NCBI GenBank assembly: GCA_963580455.1
Contig: OY756971.1
Coordinates: 19,553,001-19,617,000 of the forward strand
DNA from: Euonymus europaeus
Lineage: Eukaryota > Streptophyta > Magnoliopsida > Celastrales > Celastraceae
Length of the DNA stretch: 64,000 nt
Direction: 5' to 3'
Shown here: positions 32,772-51,984 of the stretch, piece by piece
Position numbering within the stretch: the first letter of the stretch is position 1
Layout of the letters: the number at the start of each line of letters is the position of its first letter
Made by a program: the position numbers and the translations under genes
Notes under the pieces: generated by a model
What the model was told of the DNA's origin: nothing
What the model saw: the letters and a program-made list of their open reading frames with translations, nothing else
Databases searched by the model: none

Positions 32772-35700
32772 ATGGAGCAGGGGTCGAATTCGAGCAAAAA
32801 GACGAAGAGGGTTTCTTTCTTCGGTTTATTTGCTGCTGCTGATAAAATTGACTATGTGTTGATGTTCTTTGGAAGTGTAGGAGCTTGCATCCATGGAGCT
32901 GCACTTCCTGTGTTTTTTATTCTGTTTGGTCATATGATCGATTCTTTGGGACAGCTATCTTTGAACCCTCATATGTTGTCTTCACAGGTTTCAAAGGTAC
33001 AATTCAACTGAAATTAATGATGGAATCCCTATAATTATCAATTTTCTATTCATCATAATATTTAGTGATTGAGAATATATGTTCAACTGATTTTAGACAG
33101 TGAAAAGTTTTACAATTTTCTGTTCTGGAACTTAGTCAAGTGCTGGCTCCAATTTAATGAATTGGCATCTTTTAAGATGAAGTAGAAAATGAAAATCAAC
33201 TAAGTTGAGGTGGAGATACTAATGGAAGTGAGTCCTTGCATCCTTTTGTAGTCGTTGGAAAACAACATTACTATGGGAATGGCCCTGAGGTATCCTTTTT
33301 AAGATGCAAATACGTCGAAAACAGTCAAGTTCAAGAGTTCCTCTGATAAAATAGCAATTATCTACATTCAATTTGAACGTCTATAAGCGAATTGCTAATT
33401 CAGTGCTTAAGAAAATCGACAGAGTAAAGCATTCACATATGAATTTTTAGCATAGCATGTGTTGAACATGTCTAAAGGGACAGTAGCAAACCAGCATCGC
33501 TCCTTTCCGATGATTCTTGTTTATCCTCTATTAAGCAATAAGCATTACTAACCACTTTATTACGTCGCCATTGTTGTTGCTTCATAGAATTGGATCTTCA
33601 AAAAAGGCTGATTGGCTTCTAAATTGCTGAATGGGCATTAACAAGCCAAGAAAAGCAGTAATGGTAAATTGCTAATGGCGCATCTGATATCTTCTTTTGT
33701 TGCAGTATGCTTTGTACCTGGTTTATCTTGGGTTTGCTGTTTTGGCATCATCTTGGATAGGTCCTTTATTCTCTTGTTGCTTCTGAACTTCCCATTTTTT
33801 TCTTTTTCTTCAGCTAGAGAAGTATCAACATCATTTTGATTGTTTTTTTTGTTCAGGTGTTGCCTTCTGGATGCAAACGGGGGAGAGGCAGACAGCGCGC
33901 CTGCGTCTAAAGTATCTTCAGTCTGTTTTAGCAAAGGATATAAGCTTTTTTGACACAGAAGCAAGGGACTCCAATATTATTTTTCACATTTCAAGTGATG
34001 CAATACTAGTGCAAGATGCCATAGGTGACAAGGTAGATCACTGATGAAAGTGCTATTTTTTTGTGTGTTTTTGAGGAGGGTTCTCAGACTGTTGCATGGA
34101 TCTTATGTAGACAGGTCACTCCTTGCGTTATCTTTCTCAATTCGTTGCTGGTTTTGCTATTGGATTCACATCGGTGTGGCAGCTTACACTTGTCACCTTG
34201 GCTACGGCTCCACTGCTGGCAATTGCAGGTGGATTTTATGCTACAATTATGTCTACCTTATCAAAAAAGGCTGAGGCTGCTTATGCTGAAGCTGGGAAAA
34301 TAGCAGAAGAGGTATGCCTTTGCTTTCTATTCTTCTGCTTTTGGAACATGCAAGAACTTTTGCCTCTAGCTGAAACAAAAGTAACATGGCTTGAACCTTA
34401 TAGCCACCTTAATGTTTGGATAAAAGATCGGATGATGATGATGACAATAGATGTTTCTTTCTATTTTTCAATCCTTTTTTTATGTTTCAGGTTATTTCTC
34501 AGATAAGGACTGTGTACTCGTTTGTTGGAGAAAACCAAGCTGTTGAAGCATACTCTAAGTCTCTTAAGAAAGCTCTTACATTGGGGAAGCAGAGTGGATT
34601 TGCAAAAGGGATTGGTGTAGGCTTTACATATGCACTGCTGTTCTGTAACTGGTCATTGCTTCTCTGGTATTCCAGCATACTTGTCAAGCATAGACGCACA
34701 AATGGAGGGAAAGCATTCGCCACCATCATCAACATCATATTTAGTGGATTGTAAGTTCAGACTGGATGGTTTAACGCCTAGCTCCAAAGACTTATTCCTG
34801 GTTAATTATCTCTTTCCCTGATGAAGAAAAGTCCTTTTGTCTTTGCAGTGGTCTTGGTCAAGCTGCTCATAACCTTGCTGCCATTTCTCAAGGCCGGGCT
34901 GCTGCTGCCAATATCAAGAACATGATTGAAATAGATTCCGAAAATTCTAAAAGGTCGAATGAAGGAATCGTGTTGCCAAAAGTAACTGGACAAATTGAAT
35001 TTTGCGAGGTCTGTTTTGCATATCCATCGAGACCTTATAAGGTCCTTCAAAATTTGAGCTTCTCAATAAGTGCTGGGAAGACCTTTGCTGTTGTTGGTCC
35101 TAGTGGTTCAGGAAAGAGCACCATTATATCCATGCTTCAACGTTTTTATGAACCTACTTCAGGTATGTAGTATTACCACAGCGGAGGCTATTTCTATGGT
35201 AGTGCTCGGTTTTCTTGATTTAAATTATTGAATTTCACCAGTCTTTAACCAATTTAAGAACACATCTGTCATCTGTGGCTTTTGCATTAATTTTAAATAG
35301 GCAAAGTACTACTGGATGGAAATGATCTCACGAATCTCAAGTTAAAATGGTTGAGAGAGCAGATGGGATTGGTGAGTCAAGAACCAGCATTGTTTGCCAC
35401 TACTATAGCTGGTAATATCCAGCTTGGTAAAGAAGATGCAAGCATGGATCAAATTCTTCAAGCTGCTGGAGCTGCTAATGCACATTCTTTTATAGAAGGA
35501 TTACCTGATGGTTATCATACTCAGGTGCTCTCTGTCTCTAAAACTCTTGTATCTGTGAGTCTCTGTACTTTTCCGTGGCTGACTTATCGCAATGGTCATC
35601 CATAAAACCACTCACTGTCCAACAATTACTGGGAAAATGGGCTTGGGAAAACCTCACCTGATTTTTTGAACTTTTTTTTCCCCCTCTTTTCTCTCCATTT

Positions 35701-38316
35701 GTGTATTTGGATGTGCTCTTTGTCAGGCTACAAATTAGTTAAAGGGTTATTACTGGTGTGAAAGTTCAGATTTTTTATATAAGTATACCAAATAAAAGGT
35801 CAAGCAATGGTGGCATTTCATCTGATTCACATTACTATTTGCAAAGCCCATCCTTTTGGCTGATGCTTGATATTGTGTGATTGAAGCTAGGTTGGAGAGT
35901 GGGGAACTCAGCTTTCTGGGGGGCAAAGACAAAGAATAGCCATTGCAAGAGCTGTGCTGAGAAACCCAAGAATATTGCTTCTAGACGAGGCTACAAGTGC
36001 TCTTGATGCAGAATCAGAAGTCATTGTTCAGAAAGCACTAGATAAAATAATGTCAAATCGAACTACAGTTATCGTAGCACACCGATTGTCTACCATTAGA
36101 GATGTTGATACAATCATTGTCTTAAAGGATGGCCAGGTTATTGAAATGGGGAGCCATTTGGAATTGATATCCAAAGGAGGAGAATATGCTAACCTTGTGA
36201 GCTTGCAAGTGACTGATCACACTACAGATTCAAGCTCAATATGTAATTCTGAAGCTGGTGAGAGATATAGTTTTCAAGAACCTCCAAGAAGTCAAAATCT
36301 CCAGCAGGAATTTAAGCCGACGACAACAAGAGAGCCACAGCATATTGATGGAAACTTTTTGCAACCAGATGCTGCTCCTGGTCGATCAATTTGGCAACTA
36401 TTAAAACTAAATGCACCTGAGTGGCCTTATGCAGTTCTTGGTTCAGTTGGGGCAATCTTGTCTGGAATGGAAGCTCCTATCTTTGCGCTGGCCGTATCAC
36501 ATGTATTGGATGCATTTTATTCTCATGATGGTTCTCAAATTGAAAAAGCTGTCAGGCTGGTCTCTCTTGTTTTTCTAGGAGTGGGCGTTGCTACCATTCC
36601 AATATATCTTTTGCAACACTATTTTTACACACTGATGGGCGAGCGTCTCACAACTCGTGTTCGTTTGTTAATGTTCTCAGGTGGTTTTCATGCTTACTTT
36701 CATAATTATTCATGTTAACAAGGTTATATTCTTGTTCTGAAAGTGTTATCTTGTTTCGAGTGTAGCTATCATTTCCAATGAAATCGGCTGGTTTGATTTG
36801 GATGAGAATAATACAGGCTCACTAACATCAGTGTTAGCTGCAAATGCTACCTTAGTTAGAAGTGCTCTTGCTGATCGCCTGTCAACAATTGTTCAGAATG
36901 TATCCCTCACTGTCACAGCATTCGTTATTGCCTTTATGTTAAGTTGGCGATTAGCATCTGTTATCGGTGCTTCTGTGCCTCTAATTATTGGATCTACCAT
37001 AGCCGAGGTAAATCTTCAGAACCATCATAACCACATTTGCTCTGTGCAATACCAGTCATTGTTTTCCTGACTTGCTATAACTTAATCTGCAGCAACTATT
37101 TCTCAAGGGATTTGGAGGAGACTATAGTTCTGCCTATTCCAGGGCAAGTGCTTTGGCGCGTGATGCGATTACAAATATTCGCACCGTTGCTGCATATGGC
37201 ATTGAAGACCAGATTTCCAGACGGTTTGCCTCTGAACTTAATCGACCGAACAAACAAGCACTTTTACGAGGTCACATCTCAGGTTTTGGCTATGGTTTAT
37301 CTCAGCTTCTGGCATACTGTTCCTATGCACTTGCCCTTTGGTATGCATCAAAGCTTATTAAGCACAAGGACTCCAGCTTTGGAGATGCAATCAAGGCCTT
37401 CATGGTTCTGATCATCACAGCATTTTCAGTAGCCGAAACACTTGCACTTGCTCCGGATATCATGAAGGGTTCAGAGGCCCTTGGTTCAGTTTTCGGCATC
37501 CTCCGCAGGAAAACCACCATAGAGCCTAACAATTCAACATCAAAGGTGGCAACAGATATCGAAGGACGCTTAGAATTCAAGAATGTGAGTTTCAAGTACC
37601 CTGCAAGGCCTGATGTTACAGTTTTTCGGGGTTTAAACCTGAACGTTCCTGCCGGCAAAAGTCTGGCAGTTGTCGGCCAAAGTGGATCGGGAAAGAGTAC
37701 CGTAATTGCGCTGATCCTGAGATTCTACGATCCTATTTCCGGGGCAGTCTTGATTGATGATTGTGATATAAAAACCTTCAACTTGAGATCACTAAGACTA
37801 AAGATTGGTCTTGTTCAGCAAGAGCCAGCATTGTTCTCCACAACCATTCTTGAAAACATTCGGTATGGAACTGAAGGGGCATCAGAAATAGAGGTAATGA
37901 AGGCAGCAAAAGCAGCAAATGCTCATGGATTCATCAGCACAATGCCTGATGGATACCAAACTCATGTCGGCGACAGGGGAGTGCAGTTATCAGGAGGACA
38001 AAAACAAAGAGTGGCAATTGCCAGAGCAATAATGAAAAACCCTTCAATTCTTCTCCTGGATGAAGCTACTAGTGCATTGGATACCCTATCAGAAAAGCAG
38101 GTTCAAGAGGCTCTGGATAAGCTCATGGAGGGCCGAACGACGGTTTTGGTCGCGCACAGGTTGTCCACTGTGAGAGATGCAGATAGTATTGCGGTGCTAA
38201 AACATGGGAAGGTAGCTGAAATTGGCAGCCATAAGGAGCTCACTGCAAAACCTGGTAGTCTTTATAAGCATTTAGTCAGTCTACAGCAAGAAAAGAAGAT
38301 GGAAGAAGATCAGTAG
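32772..38316 (+). CDS. ABC transporter B family, ABCB13/14-like (full-size)
   Basis: Ten exons join in frame: 32772-32996, 33706-33760, 33857-34032, 34111-34311, 34491-34750, 34849-35162, 35301-35524, 35891-36680, 36766-37007 and 37093-38316. They encode 1,236 aa, the size of plant P-glycoproteins. The layout is TMD1-NBD1-linker-TMD2-NBD2. NBD1 has Walker [10 protein letters not shown] (389-397), signature LSGGQ (493-497) and Walker B ILLLDE (513-518). NBD2 has GQSGSGKST (1024-1032), LSGGQ (1128-1132) and ILLLDE (1148-1153). Both sites look catalytic. The N-terminal region ([20 protein letters not shown] and [11 protein letters not shown]) is closest to Arabidopsis ABCB13/14. ABCB14 imports malate into guard cells and other ABCBs move auxin. 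The substrate here is not determined. It acts in the plasma membrane, by family. Confidence 0.95.
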
Positions 38317-38890
38317 CAGAAACCACAGACTTGAATAAGGATCCCCGAAGGCATATATAACGCCTCTCGAATGCTAGTTTTGCCGCCTACAAGGAAAGCT
38401 TATGAACAGGGAAGTTTGATTATCCTTTATTATTGGATATTGTCTGCCACATTATCCTAAACAAAAAATTATATATATATTTCTCAAAATTTATAAGATT
38501 GGATTATCATAAAATAACACTTTTTTTCTTTGAAAAATAATGCAGTTTTATTTAGTTTTGATTAACTTGATGATCTGGGGATCAAATGGTGGGAATGTAA
38601 ACACAAACAGAATATTAAAAAAAAACGACACCAAATCAAACGGACTTTCCTCACTTTTTAAAACCACAACATACCCAAAGGCCTTTACTGGTGTCATGGA
38701 TTCGCAGGCCAAGTTCAAATAGATCTTCATCAAACTCAAATTATTAAGGTTTGTTTGTTTTGTCTCGATGCACTCTGGTCTTATGGACCTTCTTCAACAA
38801 CAAAAAGAGCCCGGCCAGAATTTGCTTGGCCATTTCCTTTCTCCTAATATATATTGAAAGAAACGGATTTGTATAAAGAAATAGACAATA

Positions 38891-39013
38891 GGCCTCCGTT
38901 TGTTTCAGAGTATAAGCTAGCTTATACTCTGTCCCCATACTCTCAGACACTCTCAACTTTTACGTTTTACGAGAGCTTATACTCTATCAAAATATTCTGA
39001 TCCAAACGGACCC
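38891..39013. mobile_element. MITE candidate with GGNTCCGTTTG ends
   Basis: The left end (ggcctccgtttgtttcagag) and the complement of the right end (gggtccgtttggatcagaat) are similar inverted repeats about 123 bp apart. The interior is palindromic around 'agcttatactct'. The target duplication is unclear (a TA may be shared), so the superfamily is not assigned. Confidence 0.5.
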
Positions 39014-39214
39014 TAGATGTATTAAGGACAAATATTATTCATTTTTTATTATAATTAGAATATGAAAAAAATTATTTTAAAAAATTATCCGGATAAATAA
39101 TATACATGTCTATTAAACATAAATATTTATTTATCCATATATTTCTAATTATCCTTATAATTATTACACTGATATGAAAGACATAATAAATATTGTTCAT
39201 CGGCTAAGGGCAAC

Positions 39215-39530
39215 CACACTGGTGGAATAAGTAATGGCCCAACAATTTTGTTTTTGGGTTCCATATCTATCTCACAAAAACACAACTCTCAATACAATCA
39301 AATCAGTATAACACATATTTCAATACTCCCACATCAGCAAAACACATCTCCTAATACAAAACTATTATCCAACCCAACTATTTTCCTATCCTTCATACTA
39401 TCTCCATCAAATTTACACCAAATTCAAGGATAGGTCTCATATCATCATTCACATCATCAAAATACATATCTCAATACAACCACATCTACAAAACATATTT
39501 TTCAATACACATTTGTTTGCGAATTAACTT
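39215..39530 (-). mobile_element. MITE-family copy 1 (reverse orientation)
   Basis: The reverse complement aligns by eye with 41035-41425, sharing 'tgtattttgatgatgtg', 'ttggtgtaaattt' and 'gggttggataat'. One end starts gggcaaccacactgg. This is a short non-coding repeat family rich in AT, probably a hAT or Mutator MITE. Confidence 0.55.
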
Positions 39531-39549
39531 TGCACCGATTGCGCTAAAT

Positions 39550-39705
39550 GTGATTATTAACTCTGATTGAACCTTGTCCATGATGATTATTTCCTGCAAC
39601 ATGATTATTAACTCTGATTGAACCTTGTCATGATGATTATTTCCTGCAATATGATTATTAACTTTGATTGAACCTTGTCCATGATGATTATTTCCTGCAA
39701 CATTA
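39550..39705. repeat. Tandem repeat, three units of about 51 bp
   Basis: Three head-to-tail copies of a unit containing 'gattgaaccttgtccatgat' differ by single changes; the middle copy lacks one base. It is probably replication slippage. Confidence 0.85.
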
Positions 39706-40747
39706 AAAACAGTGACAACACCATGGCTAGGAACGTGGCACGTTGCTTATGTCCTAGCATTAACTTTTGACTAAAAATGTCGTCTTTTTTTTCTTCTTCT
39801 TCCTTTCCATACTATTTTTTTTGTCCTCTCCTATTTGAGAATTTCGCTGGTTAAAGTCGTCCGAGTTCTTATTCCAAAAAATTAGGATAAACTAAATGAG
39901 TATGTGAAAAGATGAAATGAAAATTTAATGTGTATTAATTTTCATCATTTATATATATAAAAAATTCATTTTAACCATTTATTTATAAAAATATAACAAA
40001 AATTCATTACTTGTATTCACTTTTGTTAATCAATTATAAAAGGAAAATTATATGTACCCCATATTTTGAGAATTCACGGTAGCCTATATTTAATTATACT
40101 ATTAATTTTTTATTTTAAATAATAATTTTACTGTCTTAATTAATATGTTAAGTATTTATTTGCTTTTACGATTTTATTCTAATTAATTATTAGTCAATTA
40201 AGGTTTAACGAATACATTTAAGATTTGACACTTATTGTTTAAGTTATGGTATGAAATCTGATACATGAGTCCATTAGGATTTAGCGAATCCGTTCCCTTT
40301 AGGGTTTAACACTTATTATTTATGTTATAACATGAAAATCTGATACACGAGCCCGTTAAGATTTATAGAATTCGTTCCTCTTAATATTTAACACTTATTG
40401 TTTAAAAATGGACTACCATGAGCTACTAAAATATGAATTATTTATCACTATCAATTATAAAAAGATGGACAAAAATTCACTTCCACCCATCATTTATATC
40501 TATAATGTTATTTTTCGTCAATACCTATATTGAAATCAATTCCTTGGTGCTTTGAAGCTTTTTTAAAGTTTTGATTCAGGGGAACTGGACATGGAGAAAT
40601 TTAAACTCACTCCCTAATAGAAGGGTTCATCTTTATATGTATAGTGATTGTCGATTAACCGCAGAGTCACTTGCAAAGCCTTTTTAAAGTTTAAACAAAC
40701 ATAATTAGATAGATAATATAAATGATAAAAAAATTACTACTATTAAT

Positions 40748-40968
40748 GGTGTGTTTGATAAGAGGTTAATAAATAGAGGTGTAATGAATTATTAGGGTAA
40801 TTATTATCCACCTCTTCTCATGGGTAACCATTACACTTAAAATATGAAGAAAATTGCTTAAAAAATTACTCAGATAAATAATATACATATATATCAAACA
40901 TGAATATTAATTTATCTAAATAATTTTAATTACTCTTGTAATCATTAGAGCTCTACCAAACACATCCT
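40748..40968. mobile_element. MITE candidate with TGTGTTTG ends
   Basis: The ends ggtgtgtttgataag and the complement of the right end, ggatgtgtttggtagag, form an inverted repeat about 220 bp apart. A diverged piece of its right half occurs at about 39060-39180. Confidence 0.5.
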
Positions 40969-41034
40969 AATAAAAAATGAGTGGGGAAAAAGACATTATT
41001 GAAATATGGGATAAATGATGATTTGTTAAGCAAT

Positions 41035-41425
41035 TGCAATGGTGCAAAGTTGGCCAACAAACGTGTATTAAAATATGTGTTTTGCTGATGTGGCTATATT
41101 AAAAAATGTGTTTTGTTGATGTGGTTGTATTGTGATATGTATTTTGATGATGTGGATGATGATGTAACTTAACTTTTTGTAATTAAAGTGGGACTCAATC
41201 TTAATTTTGGTGTAAATTTAATTGAATAGTATGAAGAATAGAAAAGTAATTGGGTTGGATAATAATTTTATATTGAAAAATGTATTTTGTTAATATAACA
41301 ATATTAAAATATGTGTTATTTTAATTTAATTGTATTGATAATTATATTTTTATAAAATAAATATGAGATGAGCTTTAAAATTTAATGGACATTAATATTA
41401 ATATGCCCTATTATGATTGCTCTTA
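41035..41425 (+). mobile_element. MITE-family copy 2
   Basis: Same family as 39215-39530 but in the opposite orientation. It ends about 310 bp before the ROP start codon, so its right edge lies in the ROP promoter. Confidence 0.55.
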
Positions 41426-41511
41426 AGAAAGATAGCTGGCAATAGTTGGCGAGGACGTCAGCCAACCATCTTTTTTTTTATTCCATTTTTGGAAGTTACT
41501 TCACTCGCTCG

Positions 41512-41530
41512 CTCTCTCTCTCTCTCTCTC
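41512..41530 (+). repeat. (CT)n run in the ROP 5' leader
   Basis: A CT-dinucleotide run lies about 210 bp before the ATG. A GA-rich stretch follows at 41662-41682. This is a typical pyrimidine patch of plant leaders. Confidence 0.75.
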
Positions 41531-41688
41531 GTGTCGTCTCCTTCACTCTCTGTCCATTTGCGAGCAAATTAGGGTTCAATTAGCTTTGCTACGATTCAAA
41601 GAGTAATTCGTTGATCTTTCTTCTGTTTATGATAATCGATAGAGAAGAGGCTTGAAATCTTGGAGAGAGAGAAAGAGAGAGAGTTTAG

Positions 41689-44280
<2,592 letters not shown>

Positions 44281-44738
44281 CTGGAGGAACTTGTAGTTGT
44301 CACATAAAGATTGCTCGGCTTCTTCGTTCACCCTCACTAATTCCTTCTGAAGGAGCAAGCATTTTTGTTTAGTGTCTACTGACACTCTAGGTGTCTGTCG
44401 AGGAATCAGATGGTTTGTGTATCATTTACTTACTTTTATGATTTACTTATTTTTATGATTTGTAATTTGATCATCTGCTACTTTCTGCTGACTTCTCTTA
44501 TCATTGAACGTATAAAAGTCAAGTGAAAGAACTCGTTTTGTTAGCATACAAATTTCTACTCTGCTTAAGGCTTGTTATTTATTCTGTTCAAATTTGTAAA
44601 AATAACAATTCCTGCTATAAAGATAAGATGAATTCCTCGATCCAATTCAAATTGGGAAATCGTATCCAATTTCATCATGAAACCGGGGCAAGTAATTGCA
44701 CACAATACCAAAGACAGTTCCCCAACTTAACAACGTTA

Positions 44739-47279
44739 TCAGAATGGAACTGTAAAGGGTAGTGCAAATACATCAGCCTCAGGTAAGTAACGGGCACAAG
44801 GCCACAGAGTAGGACTTCTACACTGGGCAACATCCTGGCATGCTGCAATTCTTTTAGAACCATTGCCATTTTGCCGCCTCACCCCAATAAGCCATTCTTG
44901 ATCGTCTAAACTGTCTTGCTCCAACTGAATTGGAGGTGGCAACCACTCTTGAATCAAATCTCTGTAAAGAGAGTCTGTTTTCTGCATCTCAGTCTGGTAC
45001 GGTTTATGCCTAATATCAAGACCAGGAACTTCAACTAAACCAAGACCACATTTTTCTTTGTCCAGCCTAGCCACACTTTGCTTAGCACACAACCCCTGCT
45101 TTTGGTCCAGTAGGCATGTATTCTCCTCGTACTGAACATGGGAATCCGCCCTACCAGATGTAGAGCATGACTGCTCCCCACTGACCATATCTCCAGGTTC
45201 TTTGTGCTTTCGCAAGGTCAATTTAAGACGAACAACGTTCCCTAATATCATCAGAACAGTATAAGAGACCACTACATAATTTCCAGAAAAAAAAACTTTA
45301 AAAGACGGAATTATCAAAATCCATGTCAATTAAGAATATGCAGCTAAAGCTCACCACGATGATCACTACCCTCAGACGATGATGCTTTCCTCTTTTTGCT
45401 ACTCTGTGTGCCATCAGACAAGTAGCAAATACTCTGAGATGAGACAGGCATCCCATGTTCTTCAGTCAGACTACTCCTTTCCAATTGTTCAGCTTCTTCT
45501 TTTCCTTTTGGTATGCACCCACCATTCAAATCATAACTATTCTTCTCCACTTGACAGAGCTTCTCACCACTAAGCTTTTTCATTGCATCATCACTGACAT
45601 CAAAGGATTTCCTTCTCTTACTTTCTTTCTTCTCCTTTTTTCTCTCTCGTCTCTGCCTTTTCTTCTCTTTCTTGAGTTCTGTTTTGGCCTGCTCATCTTC
45701 CCTCTGGAGCTTTATATATAATAACAATGTTTAGCACAGAGGGCTAGAGAGACCAAAGAAGTATGATGGACCGAACTAACGACAGAATGGTACTCCTCAA
45801 CCAGATAAACATCACTTTCTCAAAATCGTTCAAGACAAGGGAACAAACTAGCCATCAATACATTTCAGAAACCCTTTTGAGCAGGGTCTCCACACAAAAT
45901 ACAATGCCTCTCAAAGAAAGGGACCAAAATATCAATCAACTACATTGATTATCTTTTGACATACCAAACTCCCATTCCAATTATCTTTTGACATACATCA
46001 CAAAAGGGGACCATGGTATCATTGCCTTACATGATACTTGTCAGAAAAGGCACATTGCAAGACAACTAAATCATAACAAAAAAGACCAAAATAAGCCCAA
46101 CTCATTTCAACAACCAATAAATGCAAGCAGATTGATTAGGAAGCAACCAAGTATCCTGCTAACCAAAACATTTTATCATAAAATGGCACCAGGAAAGAAA
46201 CAAGGATTCAAGAACACGAGAAAGAACAAAAAAGTTGGCACTTCGATCAAATACCATCATTGAGTGTCATGGCAACTAGAATGCACCAAACTTCTCCCAA
46301 AGGCAAATGTACCAAGAAAGAAACAAGAATTCAAGTAATTAACATGGAAACAAAACAATAGTACACATTTCACTCACAAGTTCCAGCATAAGTATCATGG
46401 CAAATATTACGGCATCAACTTATCTATAACAAAGACTAGTATATCAAACAAAGGATCAACTCCAGAAATAACTAATCCTCAAACCCTAGTAATAATTTCC
46501 AAATCATAGACAAATCAACCTTAACCTCCGAAACCAAATGTTAACCTCCTTCAACCTTGACATAGCAATAATTGGTTGTTAATGGCAGTGGAAATGGTGG
46601 AAGAATAACAGAGGGGGAATTCAATTTGTCCTGGATCATGAAACAAAACCTTTGACCATATTTTGAGCAACACTATTAACTTCTATTTGAAACCACTACA
46701 TAATAATAAGATTACAATCTCAACAGCATCTTAAAGCTTTCATTAAGAAGTTAACCCAAGGCATTTTAACTTTTAAACTTCATTTATCTAAATATAAAAA
46801 GGCCACAATTCTATTCCCCAGCCAATAAATAGTCCCTCCATCAAAAGAAACATTCGAAGTCTTAAAGCATAATAAACCAAATCAAAGTCACCTCTACCAA
46901 TCCATCTGTCATCCAGAACGACTAGAGTTCGTAATCACTTTTAATGTTTCGCTAACACAAAAGAGCCCTATACCCATAAAAACCTACTACGAGTCCATAC
47001 TCCAAGATCCACATAGCTCAAGAAGTAAAAAATAAACCCCCATCACCCAAGAACCGTGATTCGTTCATAAATCGCTTAATCATAAAATACACCACCTTTA
47101 AGGTTGGCACAGAGACTCAATTCAACCAAACTGGGAATTGTCACGGTTCAATTCACAACATATGCAATTCCGCATAAACTGCAAATTCAAGTAGCTACCT
47201 CAATCGATTTGATCGAGGCCACAACACGAGAATCGCTCCTCATATACCCTGGAGGCGGGTAAGGAAAGCACCGTGACAT
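44739..47279 (-). CDS. Uncharacterised Lys/Arg-rich plant protein
   Basis: Three minus-strand exons join in frame: 47279-47199, 45709-45355 and 45241-44739. They give 312 aa. The protein opens MSRCFPYPPPGYMRSDSR, a conserved start I recall from plant proteins of unknown function. A very basic, probably coiled-coil segment follows (LQREDEQAKTELKKEKKRQR and onward), with likely nuclear signals. The middle is Ser-rich and polar. A conserved block near the C-terminus contains LYRDLIQEWLPPPIQLEQ then DDQEWLIG. No catalytic domain is recognisable. The first intron is about 1.5 kb. It is divergent from the PGES2-like gene, with which it shares a promoter region. Function unknown. Confidence 0.85.
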
Positions 47280-47772
47280 GGCTCTGTTTACCAGCAAAAT
47301 CGTCCGTGCACGTATAATCTCGCAGATCTAGCCCTATAAACTAATAATCGCAGCGAACAGTAGCCTGCGGCTAGGGTTTTCTCTCGCTCAGAGAAAGAAA
47401 AAGAAGCACCAAACGATCTTGGTCCACAGATCTGAATATGAACGAGGCTATCTCTGAATCCGCGAGGGGGTATTTATAGTGCCTTGGACAATTTTAGGGT
47501 TACCGACCTCCCCACGTTGCTTCCTTCACGCGGTGGAAGTGTAATAACAATATTGCCCTTCACTTTCTTAAAATTGATTCCACAGACAAGGAAAATCGCA
47601 AGGGCGTTTTGGGAACGTAGATTTATCAACCGACTTAAACTCAATCAATCTCTTATATCCACGCGCTGTAGTGGAATGATTTTTCACGCTCCAAACCCTA
47701 ATGAAAAAAACAAAAAAAAACTTACAAGAGTTTGAGAGATAAACGGTGCAATTTGAATTTGATTGTGTGACG
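47280..47772. promoter_or_regulatory. Shared divergent promoter region
   Basis: The two start codons are 493 bp apart and face away from each other. A TATA-like CTATAAATA (47479-47471, minus strand) serves the left gene. TAGGGTTT (47372-47379), TTAGGGTTA (about 47494-47502) and AAACCCTAA (47693-47701) are telo-box-type motifs. These suggest co-regulation in dividing tissue, which is an inference. Confidence 0.55.
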
Positions 47773-51067
<3,295 letters not shown>

Positions 51068-51694
51068 ATTTGATGTGTTGGGTTTTGAATTCTCATTGAT
51101 CGATTAAGAATCATAAATTGTTTGTTGTTAGGTGAAGCTTATGAAATAAAAAGCCGAGGGAAGGTCTGATTTTGCTACTCTTCAATATGAGAAATTTTCT
51201 GGTACAGTTCTGGAGGTATATATGTTATTATGTATCTTACTCATGTACTGATTTATATGGTTCCTGTCTTCCTGTTAATCCTTGTTTCCTTTTTTTGGTA
51301 TGGTTTGAAAAAAGTGGAGCTATTGCTTTAAAGGATTCAATGATTTACAGGTAAATTTTTAGGGGGTTTAACCCAAACCATAGGCTAAACCGAAAATCGG
51401 ATCGAAAATTTTAATTTGGTTTTATTTTTTATTTTGGATTTGGTTTCGATTTAGAGATTTTGTAAAATTTGGTTTTTGATTTGTTTTGGGAAAATTAAAT
51501 TCTGTTTAAAACTGAAATAATTTATTTGATTAATATATATTAATAATTCATATATTTATTATATATAAGGTTAATATTTAATTTATTTATATAACTGAAA
51601 ATTGAATTCATGGAATTCTATTTTCAAGGTTTGTATACAACTTTTATATACGTAATCGTGAATTCGATTTTATCGAATGGCAGAGGCACTCTTA

Positions 51695-51970
51695 GAACAC
51701 CCACAATGGTATTTTATTTTTTGTAAAATATGTGGGATTTAATATTGATTTTTGTATAGTTTTGTAAGAAACAAGGTAGAGAAATGAAAGTGTAGATGCT
51801 TGACTTTTTTTTTAGAATGAAAAATGTATAAGAATTTTTGTTTGGCTATATTGGAAGACATGTTTTATTGATGTAAGTCAGTATGTAGCTTGATTTTTTA
51901 TGTAATAGAGGTGAGATCCAATATATGGTTTTATAGGCCTAGAAAATTTAAGTCATTGTGGTTGCTCTGC
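51695..51970. mobile_element. MITE candidate, ends CCACAATG
   Basis: The left end (gaacacccacaatggtattt) and the complement of the right end (gcaaccacaatgactta) are inverted repeats. It is non-coding and AT-rich. It looks related to the family at 39.2 and 41.0 kb. Confidence 0.45.
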
Positions 51971-51984
51971 AATTGCTAGAGTAG

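Larger units (their letters stand above)
38317..41500. other. Intergenic region rich in MITE-like repeats
   Basis: No gene is supported. The spacer between the ABCB and ROP genes is AT-rich and holds several small inverted-repeat elements and a 51-bp tandem repeat, listed separately. Confidence 0.5.

Noticed and set aside
36766..37411. Alternative frames overlapping ABCB exons 9 and 10
   Set aside because: Intron read-through. The spliced frame matches the ABCB family throughout.
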